Shown piece by piece: positions 1-7,830 of a stretch of DNA of 64,000 nucleotides. The stretch is from Nocardioides guangzhouensis. GTDB taxonomy: Bacteria; Actinomycetota; Actinomycetes; Propionibacteriales; Nocardioidaceae. The first letter of the stretch is position 1. Each line of letters begins with the position of its first letter. Below the pieces are notes generated by a model that saw only the letters and a program-made list of their open reading frames with translations, was not told the DNA's origin and made no database searches. The position numbers and the translations under genes are program-made. The DNA is taken from positions 55,919 through 119,918 of the forward strand of contig NZ_SDKM01000015.1 in the NCBI RefSeq assembly GCF_004519545.1, read 5' to 3'.

Positions 1-1
1 C

Positions 2-511
2 TCGGGGTTCGGCAGCACCCGCCGCGTGGTCGTCTACGACACGCTCCTGGACTCCCAGCCCGAGGGGGAGGTGCTCTCGGTGGTGGCGCACGAGCTGGCC
101 CACGCCCGGCACGACGACGTCGTGGTGGGCACGGTGCTCGGTGCCTTCGGGGCGGTGGTCGGCGTCGGCGTGCTCGGCGTGCTCCTGGCCTCACCGGGGC
201 TCCGGCGACGGGCCGGGGTGACCGGCCTGGGCGACCCGCGGTCGGTGGCGCTGGTGCTCGCCCTGCTGGCGGTGGGAACGCTGCTCTCGAGCCCCGTGCA
301 GAACGGGATCAGCCGGCGGATCGAGACCCGCGCCGACGTGGATGCCCTGGAGACGACTCAGGACCCGGAGAGCTTCATCGCTCTGCAACGGGCCCTGGCT
401 CTGCGTTCGCTGGCGGATCCGAGTCCACCCGCGTGGTCGCAGTTCTGGTTCGGCAGCCATCCGACTGCGCTGGAACGGATCGCCGTGGCGCGGTCCCTTC
501 CGATCAGGTAA
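2..511 (+). CDS. M48-family zinc metalloprotease, C-terminal part (5' end outside window)
   Basis: The reading frame is open from the window edge, so this is the last ~169 residues of a larger gene. The zinc site VVAHELAHARHDD carries HExxH. Two hydrophobic stretches follow (roughly residues 48-68 and 84-100), then RADVDALE, which supplies the downstream acidic ligand region of M48 proteases, and a C-terminal SHPTALERI typical of HtpX/Ste24-like enzymes. It is predicted to be a membrane-embedded endopeptidase. The gene runs towards the convergent pilin genes and ends 6 nt before the end of the second pilin. The substrate cannot be inferred. Confidence 0.8.
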   Translation, partial: SGFGSTRRVVVYDTLLDSQPEGEVLSVVAHELAHARHDDVVVGTVLGAFGAVVGVGVLGVLLASPGLRRRAGVTGLGDPRSVALVLALLAVGTLLSSPVQNGISRRIETRADVDALETTQDPESFIALQRALALRSLADPSPPAWSQFWFGSHPTALERIAVARSLPIR

Positions 512-517
512 GGCGGC

Positions 518-688
518 TCAGCACCCGCCGAACATCTGGTTGCAGCTGTCCTGGAAGCTGGCCGACAACGTGTTACCGAAGATGCCGACGGTGATGACGA
601 TCGCCAGAAAGATCATGGCAAGCATCAAGGCGTACTCGACGGCGGTCGCTCCGCTCTCCTCACGTCGCCCGTTGATGTTGTGGTCCAC
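518..688 (-). CDS. flp: Flp-type IVb pilin, second copy
   Basis: This 56-residue protein starts at GTG, 5 nt after an AAGGAAG ribosome-binding site. It has a short polar head (VDHNINGRREESG), then ATAVEYALMLAMIFLAIVI, the hydrophobic helix with the Glu at +5 that defines Flp prepilins, cleaved by a TadV/CpaA prepilin peptidase not in this window. Unlike the neighbouring pilin it ends in a tail with two cysteines (DSCNQMFGGC), which could form a disulfide in the exported subunit. It lies downstream of the first pilin in the same direction, separated by a hairpin at 719-749, so the two may be made at different levels. Confidence 0.85.
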   Translation of the reverse strand: MDHNINGRREESGATAVEYALMLAMIFLAIVITVGIFGNTLSASFQDSCNQMFGGC

Positions 689-718
689 GATGACTTCCTT
701 TTCTGTGGCGGTAACGGT

Positions 719-749
719 GCGGCCGGGACCAACGCATGGTCCCGGCCGC
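719..749 (-). terminator. Strong hairpin between the two pilin genes
   Basis: A perfect 13-bp stem (719-731 with 737-749) has a 5-nt loop. It lies 50 nt past the stop of the first pilin and 31 nt before the start of the second. No T-run follows on the minus strand, so it may be a partial terminator or an mRNA-stabilising structure that sets the ratio of the two pilins. Confidence 0.6.
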
Positions 750-798
750 CTCGACAGGAACGGACTGGATTACCGCTCCTGTCCTGACTCGTAGGAGA

Positions 799-972
799 TC
801 ACTGCAGCGCGGTCGTGACACCCTGGAAGAGCGTGTCGAGCTGGTCGCCCAGCAGGCCGACGGTCACGATGATCGCGACGGCGATCAGGGCCACCATGAG
901 GCCGTACTCGACCGCGGTCGCGCCCTTCTCGTCGCGCTTGCCCTCGAGCATGATCTTCAGGAACTCAATCAT
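799..972 (-). CDS. flp: Flp-type IVb major pilin
   Basis: This 57-residue prepilin starts at ATG 972, preceded by GGAGG 7 nt upstream. That start is preferred over longer in-frame starts, which would place a polar leader across the ribosome-binding site. The polar head MIEFLKIMLEGKRDEKG is followed by ATAVEYGLMVALIAVAIIV, the Flp signature with cleavage after the Gly and the conserved Glu at position 5 of the mature helix. The mature pilin would be ~40 residues. It follows the response regulator of the tad operon but has a 158-nt leader containing an inverted repeat, so it probably has its own promoter. Confidence 0.92.
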   Translation of the reverse strand: MIEFLKIMLEGKRDEKGATAVEYGLMVALIAVAIIVTVGLLGDQLDTLFQGVTTALQ

Positions 973-1015
973 TTCAATACCTCCGTTTTGCCCCCGTGCC
1001 GGGGAAGTGTCTGTC

Positions 1016-1040
1016 GTGCACATCCAGGTGCGATGTGCAC
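1016..1040 (-). promoter_or_regulatory. Inverted repeat in the leader of the pilin genes
   Basis: Nine-base arms GTGCACATC/GATGTGCAC are separated by 7 nt. They extend outward with a 2-nt bulge to the TGTCG/CGACA bases. The site lies 44-68 nt upstream of the pilin start, between the probable promoter and the ribosome-binding site. It could be an operator or a 5' UTR hairpin. The response regulator encoded just upstream is one candidate ligand, by inference only. Confidence 0.4.
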
Positions 1041-1130
1041 CTGACGACAAGTCTGCGGGATGGACAGTGACACTCGCTATCGGGTGATCAGGTCGACCGC
1101 GTTAGCCCGTTGTGACTACCCCGGGGAGCG

Positions 1131-1790
1131 TCAGTGGGGCTGTACCGCCGAGAGCATGCCTAGCCTCATCGCGGTGACCAGCGCCTGGGCCCGGTTGGTG
1201 GCGCCGAGCTTCTGGTAGATCCGGGCGATGTGGGTCTTCGCCGTCGACTCGCTCATGTAGAGCTTGCCCGCGATCGCACCGGTGCCCAGACCGTCCGCAA
1301 GCAGCTCGAGGACCTCCTGCTCACGCTCCGACAGCCGTGGGCGGTCGTCGGAGGCGCGCCGAAGCATCGCGGCTGCCAGGCCGGTGCACATGAACGTGCG
1401 TGGCGAGACATGGGCGTGCCGAGCGGCGCCGACCACGTCTCCCGAGGGCGCGTCCTTGCCGACGAACGCCGAGGCGCCGGCCTCCATGGCGGTGAAGATC
1501 TGCTCGTCGCCCGAGTGCATGGTCAGCATCACCAGGCCTGTGGTCTCGCTCTGCTGCCGGACCGCTCGGATGATGTCGAAGCCGGTCCCGTCCGGGAGCT
1601 GGAGGTCGGTCACCACGACGTCCGGACGGTGCTCCTCCCAGGCCGCGAGCGCCTGCACGACGCTGCCGGCCTGGGCGACGATCTCCATGACCGGCTCCCG
1701 CTCGAACGCCCGGGCCAGGCCGTGACGGATCAGCTCGTGGTCGTCGACGAGCATGACCCGAATGATGGTCGTGTTGTCGGTGCCGGTCAT
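1131..1790 (-). CDS. NarL/FixJ-type response regulator of the tad locus
   Basis: This 219-residue protein has an N-terminal receiver (acidic pair in MLVDDHE, phosphoacceptor Asp62 in VVVTDLQLPDG, Lys in FVGKDA) and a C-terminal LuxR-type helix-turn-helix (about 150-212, RLSEREQEVLELLADG). The start overlaps the kinase stop by 4 nt (ATGA), so the two are translationally coupled and almost certainly form a cognate pair. Because the pair follows tadC in the same transcript and precedes the pilin genes, it probably regulates pilus or pilin expression. The target site is not known. Confidence 0.9.
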   Translation of the reverse strand: MTGTDNTTIIRVMLVDDHELIRHGLARAFEREPVMEIVAQAGSVVQALAAWEEHRPDVVVTDLQLPDGTGFDIIRAVRQQSETTGLVMLTMHSGDEQIFTAMEAGASAFVGKDAPSGDVVGAARHAHVSPRTFMCTGLAAAMLRRASDDRPRLSEREQEVLELLADGLGTGAIAGKLYMSESTAKTHIARIYQKLGATNRAQALVTAMRLGMLSAVQPH

Positions 1791-3400
1791 GTACGGCTTC
1801 CTTCCAGGGAGGTGGCGGAGGTCGAGGAGGGGATGTGAGGGGCAGAGAGTGCTCCGCCCTCCAAGGGGCCGAGTGTCACCATGACGAGGGTCCCGGGGTT
1901 GGAGTCGCCGACCTCGATGTCGGCTCCGATGCGCCGTGCCCGCTCGCGCATGATGCGCAGTCCGTGCGAGTCGTCGCGACTCGGGCGGAGACCGACGCCG
2001 TCGTCCTGGACCGTCACCCGGGCCTGAGGGGCTCGTACTGTGCAGGTCACCCGGATCCAGCTGCCATGCGCATGCTTCACGGAGTTGTTCATCGCTTCCT
2101 GCGCGATCCGCAGCAGCTCGCTCTCGACCTCGGGCCGGAGCCGGCTGCGACTCTCATCGCGCAGGACCTCGACCACGATGCCGGTGCGGGCCTCGATGTG
2201 CCGGGCCAGGTCGGTGATGCTCTCGCCGAGGCCGCGACCGTTCTCGTTGCGCAGCGAGAAGACCGACCGGCGCAGCTCGGTGACCACCGAGCTCAGCTCC
2301 GTCCGGAGCTCGCGCAGCCTGGTCGCTTGGGCGGGCGACTCGGCCGAAGCAAGGGCGTCGTCGATGAGGTAGCCGAACGACGCGAGGTCCTGGGCCACAC
2401 CGTCATGCATCTCGCGGGCCAACCGCTGTCGCTCTTCGGTGGTCGCGGACTGGCGCACCGCTGCGAAGACCAGCGCGGTGTCGAGCTTGAGAGATTCGGT
2501 GGCGAGGCTCTGGACGAGCGATCGCGCGGTCTCGTCCACGCGGAGGGCGCCGGGGTCGACGCCGGGCGCGAGTCCGGCCGTGAGAACCGCCACGATGCCG
2601 GCATCGGTCATGAGAGGCAGGGCTACGGCGTGCCGCTCAACCACCGGCTCCCCTGTCGAGAAGACCTGGTCGACGAGCGTCTCTCGGTCCGCCAGCTCCG
2701 GCGCTGACCCGTCGCCCCCGATGCCGGTGACGGTCCCATCCGGGTGTCTGCCGTGCAGCATTGCTCCGGAGAGCGGGATCTCCTCGCGGGCCAGGTCGAC
2801 GATGTGGTTCGCAATGCTGACGGGGTCCAGACCGCCGATGAGTCCATCGGAGAGCTGGAGCAGCTGGGTCAGCAGGGCCCGGGCGTCTCGGTACGACGAG
2901 CGCGTGGAGTCGCCGAGCTCGAGCCTCGCGGATCGAACTACGGCTCCGATGAGGCCGAACCCGAGTCCGGCCATGAGCCACGTGAAGAGCAGCGCCAGGA
3001 GGTCGGGGGCCAGCCGGACGGCCGGGTCGGCACTTACGACGACGAGAAGCACCAGGCACTCGAGTCCGAGCACCCGCGCCAAACCCCTTGCGCCTTGGTA
3101 GGTGCCTGCGATGAACGGAGGAATGACGAGAGCCGGGATCAGGACTCCCGTCGACTCCAAGGACATCCCGACCAGGAGAGACACGAGCCCGGCCTCCACG
3201 AGGACTGCCGGCCCCGGTTGTATTCGCGGGAGTCCACCGGCAAAGGTCGCGCCCGTCCAGACGGCCGCCATCAGGATCGCGCTCAAGATCGTGGGGTAGT
3301 CGCGGGTGAACGCGATCAGCGGAGCGAGCACGATCAGCGCGAACAGCCGGGCCCCTGCCGTGATGGTCAGGAGAGAGTTGGCTGGTGCCCTGAGGGTCAT
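1787..3400 (-). CDS. Sensor histidine kinase (HisKA_3) of the tad locus
   Basis: This 537-residue membrane kinase has about five N-terminal hydrophobic segments (residues ~12-155), a GAF-like region (~170-305), a HisKA_3 dimerisation helix with phosphoacceptor His332 in REMHDGVAQD, and a HATPase_c domain with N-box QEAMNNSVKHAH and G-box DDGVGL. The start at 3400 is chosen because it overlaps the tadC stop as ATGA; a longer frame reading into tadC is less likely. It is expected to phosphorylate the regulator encoded immediately downstream. The sensed signal is unknown. Confidence 0.9.
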   Translation of the reverse strand: MTLRAPANSLLTITAGARLFALIVLAPLIAFTRDYPTILSAILMAAVWTGATFAGGLPRIQPGPAVLVEAGLVSLLVGMSLESTGVLIPALVIPPFIAGTYQGARGLARVLGLECLVLLVVVSADPAVRLAPDLLALLFTWLMAGLGFGLIGAVVRSARLELGDSTRSSYRDARALLTQLLQLSDGLIGGLDPVSIANHIVDLAREEIPLSGAMLHGRHPDGTVTGIGGDGSAPELADRETLVDQVFSTGEPVVERHAVALPLMTDAGIVAVLTAGLAPGVDPGALRVDETARSLVQSLATESLKLDTALVFAAVRQSATTEERQRLAREMHDGVAQDLASFGYLIDDALASAESPAQATRLRELRTELSSVVTELRRSVFSLRNENGRGLGESITDLARHIEARTGIVVEVLRDESRSRLRPEVESELLRIAQEAMNNSVKHAHGSWIRVTCTVRAPQARVTVQDDGVGLRPSRDDSHGLRIMRERARRIGADIEVGDSNPGTLVMVTLGPLEGGALSAPHIPSSTSATSLEGSRT

Positions 3401-4326
3401 CTGCTCTTGAACGTCTGGACGATGTCGATTGCGGCCGGACCCAGCACGACGACGAACAGGCACGGGAGGATGAAGAGGACCACAGGCACCATGATCTTGA
3501 CAGGCACCTGTGCGGCCTTCTCCTCCGCCCGCTGACGACGCTTCACCCGGATCTCCGCTGACTGGACGCGCAGGACCTGACCGATCGGGATGCCGAACGA
3601 GTCGGCCTGGACCATGGCGCCGACGAACGACTTCAGATCCTGCAGCGACGTCCGGTCTGCCAGTGCGCGGAGCGCCTCACCTCGTCCGCGTCCGATCTGC
3701 ATCTCCTGGAGCACGCGACTGAACTCGTCGGCGAGAGGCCCCTCGGTGTTCTTCGCGACCTGCTGGACCGCGGCGTCGAACCCCAACCCGGCCTCGACCG
3801 AGATGGTGAGGAGATCGATGGCGTCGGCCATCGCCTTCTGCATGTCGGACTCGCGTTTCGTCGCGATGTTGTAGAGCCAGATGTTCGGAAGGTAGAAGCC
3901 GAGCGCAGTCGCTCCGACGATGACCAGGATGGCGATCGGCAGGGACAGGTCCAGGCTGACGAAGCTGAGGAAGGTTGCGAGGCCGAGGAACGCAAAGAGG
4001 CCCAGCATCTTGCCCGAGGCCACGCGGTCGACGGTCCAACCCGGCGGGTTGCCGGCGCGATCGAGCTGGGCCCGGATGCGCTCCTCCTGGTCCGCACCCG
4101 AGATCCGTCGTCCCAGCTTCTGGAACCGCTGAAGCAGCGGGTCGAGAACCCGCTCGGCGAACGGTTGGTCGATCTCCGCCGTCAGCTCGGGAGAAGCCCC
4201 ACCCAGGGACTCGATCATGTCGAGCGATCGCTGGACGCCCTGGTTGTGGCTGGACATCGATCCGAACGCTGCGAAGGTCAGGAAGAGCGCCCCGAAGAGC
4301 AGCAAGCACCCGAAGAGGAGAACCAT
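3397..4326 (-). CDS. tadC: TadC, inner-membrane platform protein of the Tad pilus
   Basis: This 309-residue protein has a T2SSF domain and the TadC topology: an N-terminal membrane helix (~1-24), two central helices (~105-150) and a C-terminal helix (~270-300). The cytoplasmic T2SSF signature spans roughly 165-285 (DLLTISVEAGLGFDAA). TadC pairs with TadB to form the membrane platform on which the TadA ATPase acts. The ATG at 4326 is taken; an in-frame GTG lies one codon earlier, directly after the tadB stop. The 3' end overlaps the kinase start by 4 nt. Confidence 0.92.
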   Translation of the reverse strand: MVLLFGCLLLFGALFLTFAAFGSMSSHNQGVQRSLDMIESLGGASPELTAEIDQPFAERVLDPLLQRFQKLGRRISGADQEERIRAQLDRAGNPPGWTVDRVASGKMLGLFAFLGLATFLSFVSLDLSLPIAILVIVGATALGFYLPNIWLYNIATKRESDMQKAMADAIDLLTISVEAGLGFDAAVQQVAKNTEGPLADEFSRVLQEMQIGRGRGEALRALADRTSLQDLKSFVGAMVQADSFGIPIGQVLRVQSAEIRVKRRQRAEEKAAQVPVKIMVPVVLFILPCLFVVVLGPAAIDIVQTFKSR

Positions 4327-4329
4327 CAC

Positions 4330-6246
4330 TTACACCTCGACCTTCACGATGCGGCTCATCAGGAACCCGGCCATTCCGAGAAGCACCGCGGCTCCAGCGA
4401 GCAGGACGAATCCCATTCCGGTGGTGAAGAGTGGTGCGATGTACTCGTACCGCGTCATCAGGAGGAACACGGCGATGCCGGGCGGCAGTGCCGCAAGTAT
4501 GTATGCCGAGAGTCGACCTTCGGCCGCCAGTGATCGGATCTGCCGTCGCAGGTAGTCACGCTCCCGGAGAGTGCCGGCCACGGTCGTGAGCAGCTCGGCC
4601 AGGTTGCCGCCGACCTGACGCTGGATGCGGATCGCCATGACCACCCAGGCGAAGTCGGCACTCTCGAGCCGCTGGGCGATCCCCTCGAGGGCGTCGTCGA
4701 TGCTGACACCCAGCCGGGTCTCGACGAGAACTCGCTTGAACTCCCCGGAGACGGGCTCCTGTCCCTCGCGCACCACGGTGTCGATGGACTGGGCGAGCGA
4801 CATGCCCGCGGACAGGCTGCCGGCAATGAGCTGGAGGGTGTCGGACAGCTGGGAGTTGAAGGCCTTGAGCCGCCGCTTGCGCTTGCGAGCCAGCCAGAGC
4901 TTGGGCAGGAGCCAGCCGACGGCGGCTCCGGCCAGCAGCAGCAGGAAGTTCCCGCCGCCGAGAAGCATCCCCACGAGGCCACCGACCACGGTCACGGCGC
5001 TGTGGATGAGGAGCCACTCCGCCGGCTTCAGGGCCGAGCCCGCGGCTTCCAGCCGCTGGTTGATCTTCTGCTCCAGGCCCGTGTTGCGCTTGAGGACCTT
5101 GGCAGCGGCGTCCTTGGCCTGGTCGAGGGCCTGCGGAGCCTCCGAACGGTGCGTCGCTGAACCGTCGCCGCCCCCGGCAGCACCGTAGGCGAGGATCCGC
5201 TGCTCAGCGGTGGATGCGCTCCGCTTGGGCACGAGGAGAGCCGTGACGAGGACGAGGAGTCCCAGGCCCATGGCCAGCAGCCCGCCGAACATCATCGGGC
5301 GAGTGATCGTGAGAGCTGCGCCGTCGCTGCTCGAGGCAACCGTGGCGCCCGCTCCGTCGTCCGGGTTGCGGATCACGGCATAGCTGCTCGCGGTCGTCGG
5401 CCGGCCGTCGACCGTGGCTGCCACCGTGACTGTTGCTTCGTTTCCTGTCACCTCACTGGGCAGGGTCGCCGTGACGAGCACCTGGCGTGCCAGTGCGTCA
5501 GCCTCGGCCGCGAAGGCCGACTCGAGGGCGTCGGCGTCGGCGGCGATGACGGAGCCGCTTCCTGCGTCGGACATGGCGCGCAGCGGCGCGAGAGAGGAAC
5601 CCGACTGGTCGAGTGCGACCACGTCCACGGCTACGTCCGCATCCTTGATGGCGGCAGTCACATCCGATTCCGGGGTCTTGCTGGTGTCCCTGCCGTCCGA
5701 GAGGACGAGGATCCGCCGCTGTCCCTCGGTGCCCGCCTGCGCAACCGCTTCGATGACGCCGTCGTTCAGACGGGTCTGCGAGGCCAGCTCCAGCCCGTCC
5801 ACCACTTCTTGAGCGGCGTCACGGTCGGTGGTCGGCGCCAGCACGGTCTCCACCTCGCGGTCGAAGGTGACGATGCCGACGTAGACGTCCTTGGGCGCGG
5901 ACGCGAGGAAGGTCGTGGCGGCAGCACGGGCGGCGTCGATGCGCCCGTTCTTGGACATGCTGTCGCTCGTGTCGAAGGCGATGACCGTGGTTCGCCGCAC
6001 GTTGTTCGAGGTGGTGCCGGCCCTCTCGGCAGACGAGTCCAGCACTGCGTCACCGATCGACACCGTGATGTCGGAGGGGTCGACGTCGGCATCGGCCGGC
6101 ACCGACACCAGGACCTGGATCGTGTTGTCGTCACCGGGCTCGACGTGGCCGATCGAGAGCCCAGTACCGTCGTCGGCGTACGCCGACTGCCCGCCGTACG
6201 AGAGCACGGCGAGCGCGGCGACGAGGGCGATGGCGATCCGACGCAT
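4330..6246 (-). CDS. tadB: TadB platform protein fused to an extracellular von Willebrand A domain
   Basis: The protein has 638 residues; ordinary TadB has about 300. It has a signal peptide (1-24), a VWA domain (~85-260) with a complete MIDAS (DTSDS at 92-96, a Thr near 158, Asp in VLSDGRD), a beta-rich segment, a transmembrane helix (318-340), and then a T2SSF platform domain (~465-600) flanked by further helices (~405-450 and ~585-635). The predicted topology puts the metal-binding VWA outside the membrane and the platform inside. It may act as an adhesin or sensor tethered to the pilus motor; that role is inferred. Its start overlaps the tadA stop as TGATG. Confidence 0.9.
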   Translation of the reverse strand: MRRIAIALVAALAVLSYGGQSAYADDGTGLSIGHVEPGDDNTIQVLVSVPADADVDPSDITVSIGDAVLDSSAERAGTTSNNVRRTTVIAFDTSDSMSKNGRIDAARAAATTFLASAPKDVYVGIVTFDREVETVLAPTTDRDAAQEVVDGLELASQTRLNDGVIEAVAQAGTEGQRRILVLSDGRDTSKTPESDVTAAIKDADVAVDVVALDQSGSSLAPLRAMSDAGSGSVIAADADALESAFAAEADALARQVLVTATLPSEVTGNEATVTVAATVDGRPTTASSYAVIRNPDDGAGATVASSSDGAALTITRPMMFGGLLAMGLGLLVLVTALLVPKRSASTAEQRILAYGAAGGGDGSATHRSEAPQALDQAKDAAAKVLKRNTGLEQKINQRLEAAGSALKPAEWLLIHSAVTVVGGLVGMLLGGGNFLLLLAGAAVGWLLPKLWLARKRKRRLKAFNSQLSDTLQLIAGSLSAGMSLAQSIDTVVREGQEPVSGEFKRVLVETRLGVSIDDALEGIAQRLESADFAWVVMAIRIQRQVGGNLAELLTTVAGTLRERDYLRRQIRSLAAEGRLSAYILAALPPGIAVFLLMTRYEYIAPLFTTGMGFVLLAGAAVLLGMAGFLMSRIVKVEV

Positions 6247-7823
6247 CAGATGGAGTCCATCGCGAACAGCATCGGGTCGACGGTCACGTTGGCGTGGGCC
6301 ATCTTCTCGAGGAACTTCGGTCGCAGTCCGGTGGACTTGAGGCGGCCCCGGGCGCGGCCCTCGTCGTCGAACCCGGCGGCGTGGTCGTAGACGAACACGT
6401 CCTGGAGGGTGATCACGTCGCCCTCCATCCGCTCCACCTCGGTCACGTGCGTGATGTGGCGGGACCCGTCCTTGAAGCGGGTCTGGTGGACGATCAGGTC
6501 GACCGCGGAGGCCACCTGCTCGCGGATCGCCCGCATCGGGAGATCCATGCCGGCCATCAGCACCATGGTCTCGAGACGGGCCAGGGTGTCGCGCGGGCCG
6601 TTCGAGTGGAGGGTGCAGATGGAGCCGTCGTGACCGGTGTTCATCGCCTGCAACATGTCGAGCGCGGAGGCGTCGCGGACCTCGCCGACGATGATGCGGT
6701 CGGGGCGCATGCGCAGGCAGTTCTTGACCAGGTCACGGATGGTCACCGCGCCCTTGCCCTCGATGTTGGCCGGGCGGGACTCGAGCCTGACCACGTGCTC
6801 CTGCTTGAGCTGGAGCTCCGCAGCGTCCTCGATGGTCACGATCCGCTCGTCGCCGGGGATGAACGACGACAGCACGTTGAGCGTGGTCGTCTTGCCGGCG
6901 CCGGTGGACCCGGAGACGATGATGTTGAGCCGCCCCCGGACGCAGGCGTCGAGGAAGTCGCTGGTGCGCTGCGACATGGACCCGAAGCCGACCAGGTCGG
7001 CGGCGGTGAGCGGGTCGGCCGCGAACTTGCGGATGGTCAGGGCAGAGCCGTCCAGCGCCAGCGGCGGGATCACCGCGTTGACGCGGGAGCCGTCGGGCAG
7101 GCGGGCGTCCACCATCGGGCTGGACTCGTCCACACGGCGGCCGATGCGGGACACGATCTTGTCGATGGTCCGACGCAGGTGTGGCTCGTCGCTGAAGAAC
7201 GCCTCGACCTGCGTGAGCTTCCCCCGGCGCTCCAGGTAGATCTGCCGGGGACCGTTGACCATGACCTCGGTGACGTCGGGGTCGCGCAGGAACGGCTCGA
7301 TCGGCCCGTAGCCGAGGATGTCGTCGGTGATCTCGAGCGTGACCTGCTGGCGGTCCGCGCTCGAGAGGGGCCGCTCCTGGGAGCTGATGACCTCCTTGAG
7401 CACCTGGCGCACACGGGCGGCGAGGTCCTCCTGGTCCAGGTTGGCGTCGTACAGCTGCGGCCCGAGCTGCTTGAGCAGCTCGGCGTGCACGGTCGCCTTG
7501 AGGTCCTCGAGCCGCGACTGCGCCTGAGTGGCAGCCAGCGCCCGCCGCCTGCCGACGGACTCGTCGGCGGTGGCCGTCGATGCCGGAGCAGCCGCAGCTG
7601 CACGCTTGCCGGCCGGGTGGTCCCCGTTGAGGGCCTCGGGCGTTGCCTCGCCGGCGGCGTGGGACCCGTTGTGCCCTGGCGCTGCTGGAGCGACGGCGGG
7701 TTCGACGTGGGAGGTGACGGCGCTCGTTCCGTTGCCGTTGGCTCCCTCGTTCGCGTGGGAGCCACCGCCGTTCTCGGACGGGTCCGGGTTGGCTCGCGCC
7801 AGTCGGTCGCGCAGGCTGCTCAT
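6246..7823 (-). CDS. tadA: TadA/CpaF pilus assembly ATPase
   Basis: This 525-residue secretion ATPase of the VirB11/CpaF family has a Gly/Ala/Asn-rich disordered N-terminus (1-~95), a linker and N-terminal domain (~100-300), Walker A GSTGAGKT at 314-321, a Walker B region with RIIVGEVRD near 385, and the downstream His box. It powers Flp pilus polymerisation and probably retraction. AGGAGGTG precedes ATG 7823. Seven bases separate it from tadZ and one base is shared with tadB, so the three are co-translated. Confidence 0.95.
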   Translation of the reverse strand: MSSLRDRLARANPDPSENGGGSHANEGANGNGTSAVTSHVEPAVAPAAPGHNGSHAAGEATPEALNGDHPAGKRAAAAAPASTATADESVGRRRALAATQAQSRLEDLKATVHAELLKQLGPQLYDANLDQEDLAARVRQVLKEVISSQERPLSSADRQQVTLEITDDILGYGPIEPFLRDPDVTEVMVNGPRQIYLERRGKLTQVEAFFSDEPHLRRTIDKIVSRIGRRVDESSPMVDARLPDGSRVNAVIPPLALDGSALTIRKFAADPLTAADLVGFGSMSQRTSDFLDACVRGRLNIIVSGSTGAGKTTTLNVLSSFIPGDERIVTIEDAAELQLKQEHVVRLESRPANIEGKGAVTIRDLVKNCLRMRPDRIIVGEVRDASALDMLQAMNTGHDGSICTLHSNGPRDTLARLETMVLMAGMDLPMRAIREQVASAVDLIVHQTRFKDGSRHITHVTEVERMEGDVITLQDVFVYDHAAGFDDEGRARGRLKSTGLRPKFLEKMAHANVTVDPMLFAMDSI

Positions 7824-7830
7824 GCGCGGT

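Noticed and set aside
26..511. GTG at 26 as the true start of the M48 gene
   Set aside because: The frame is open to the window edge, and M48 proteins need a longer N-terminus before HExxH. The gene is simply cut by the window.
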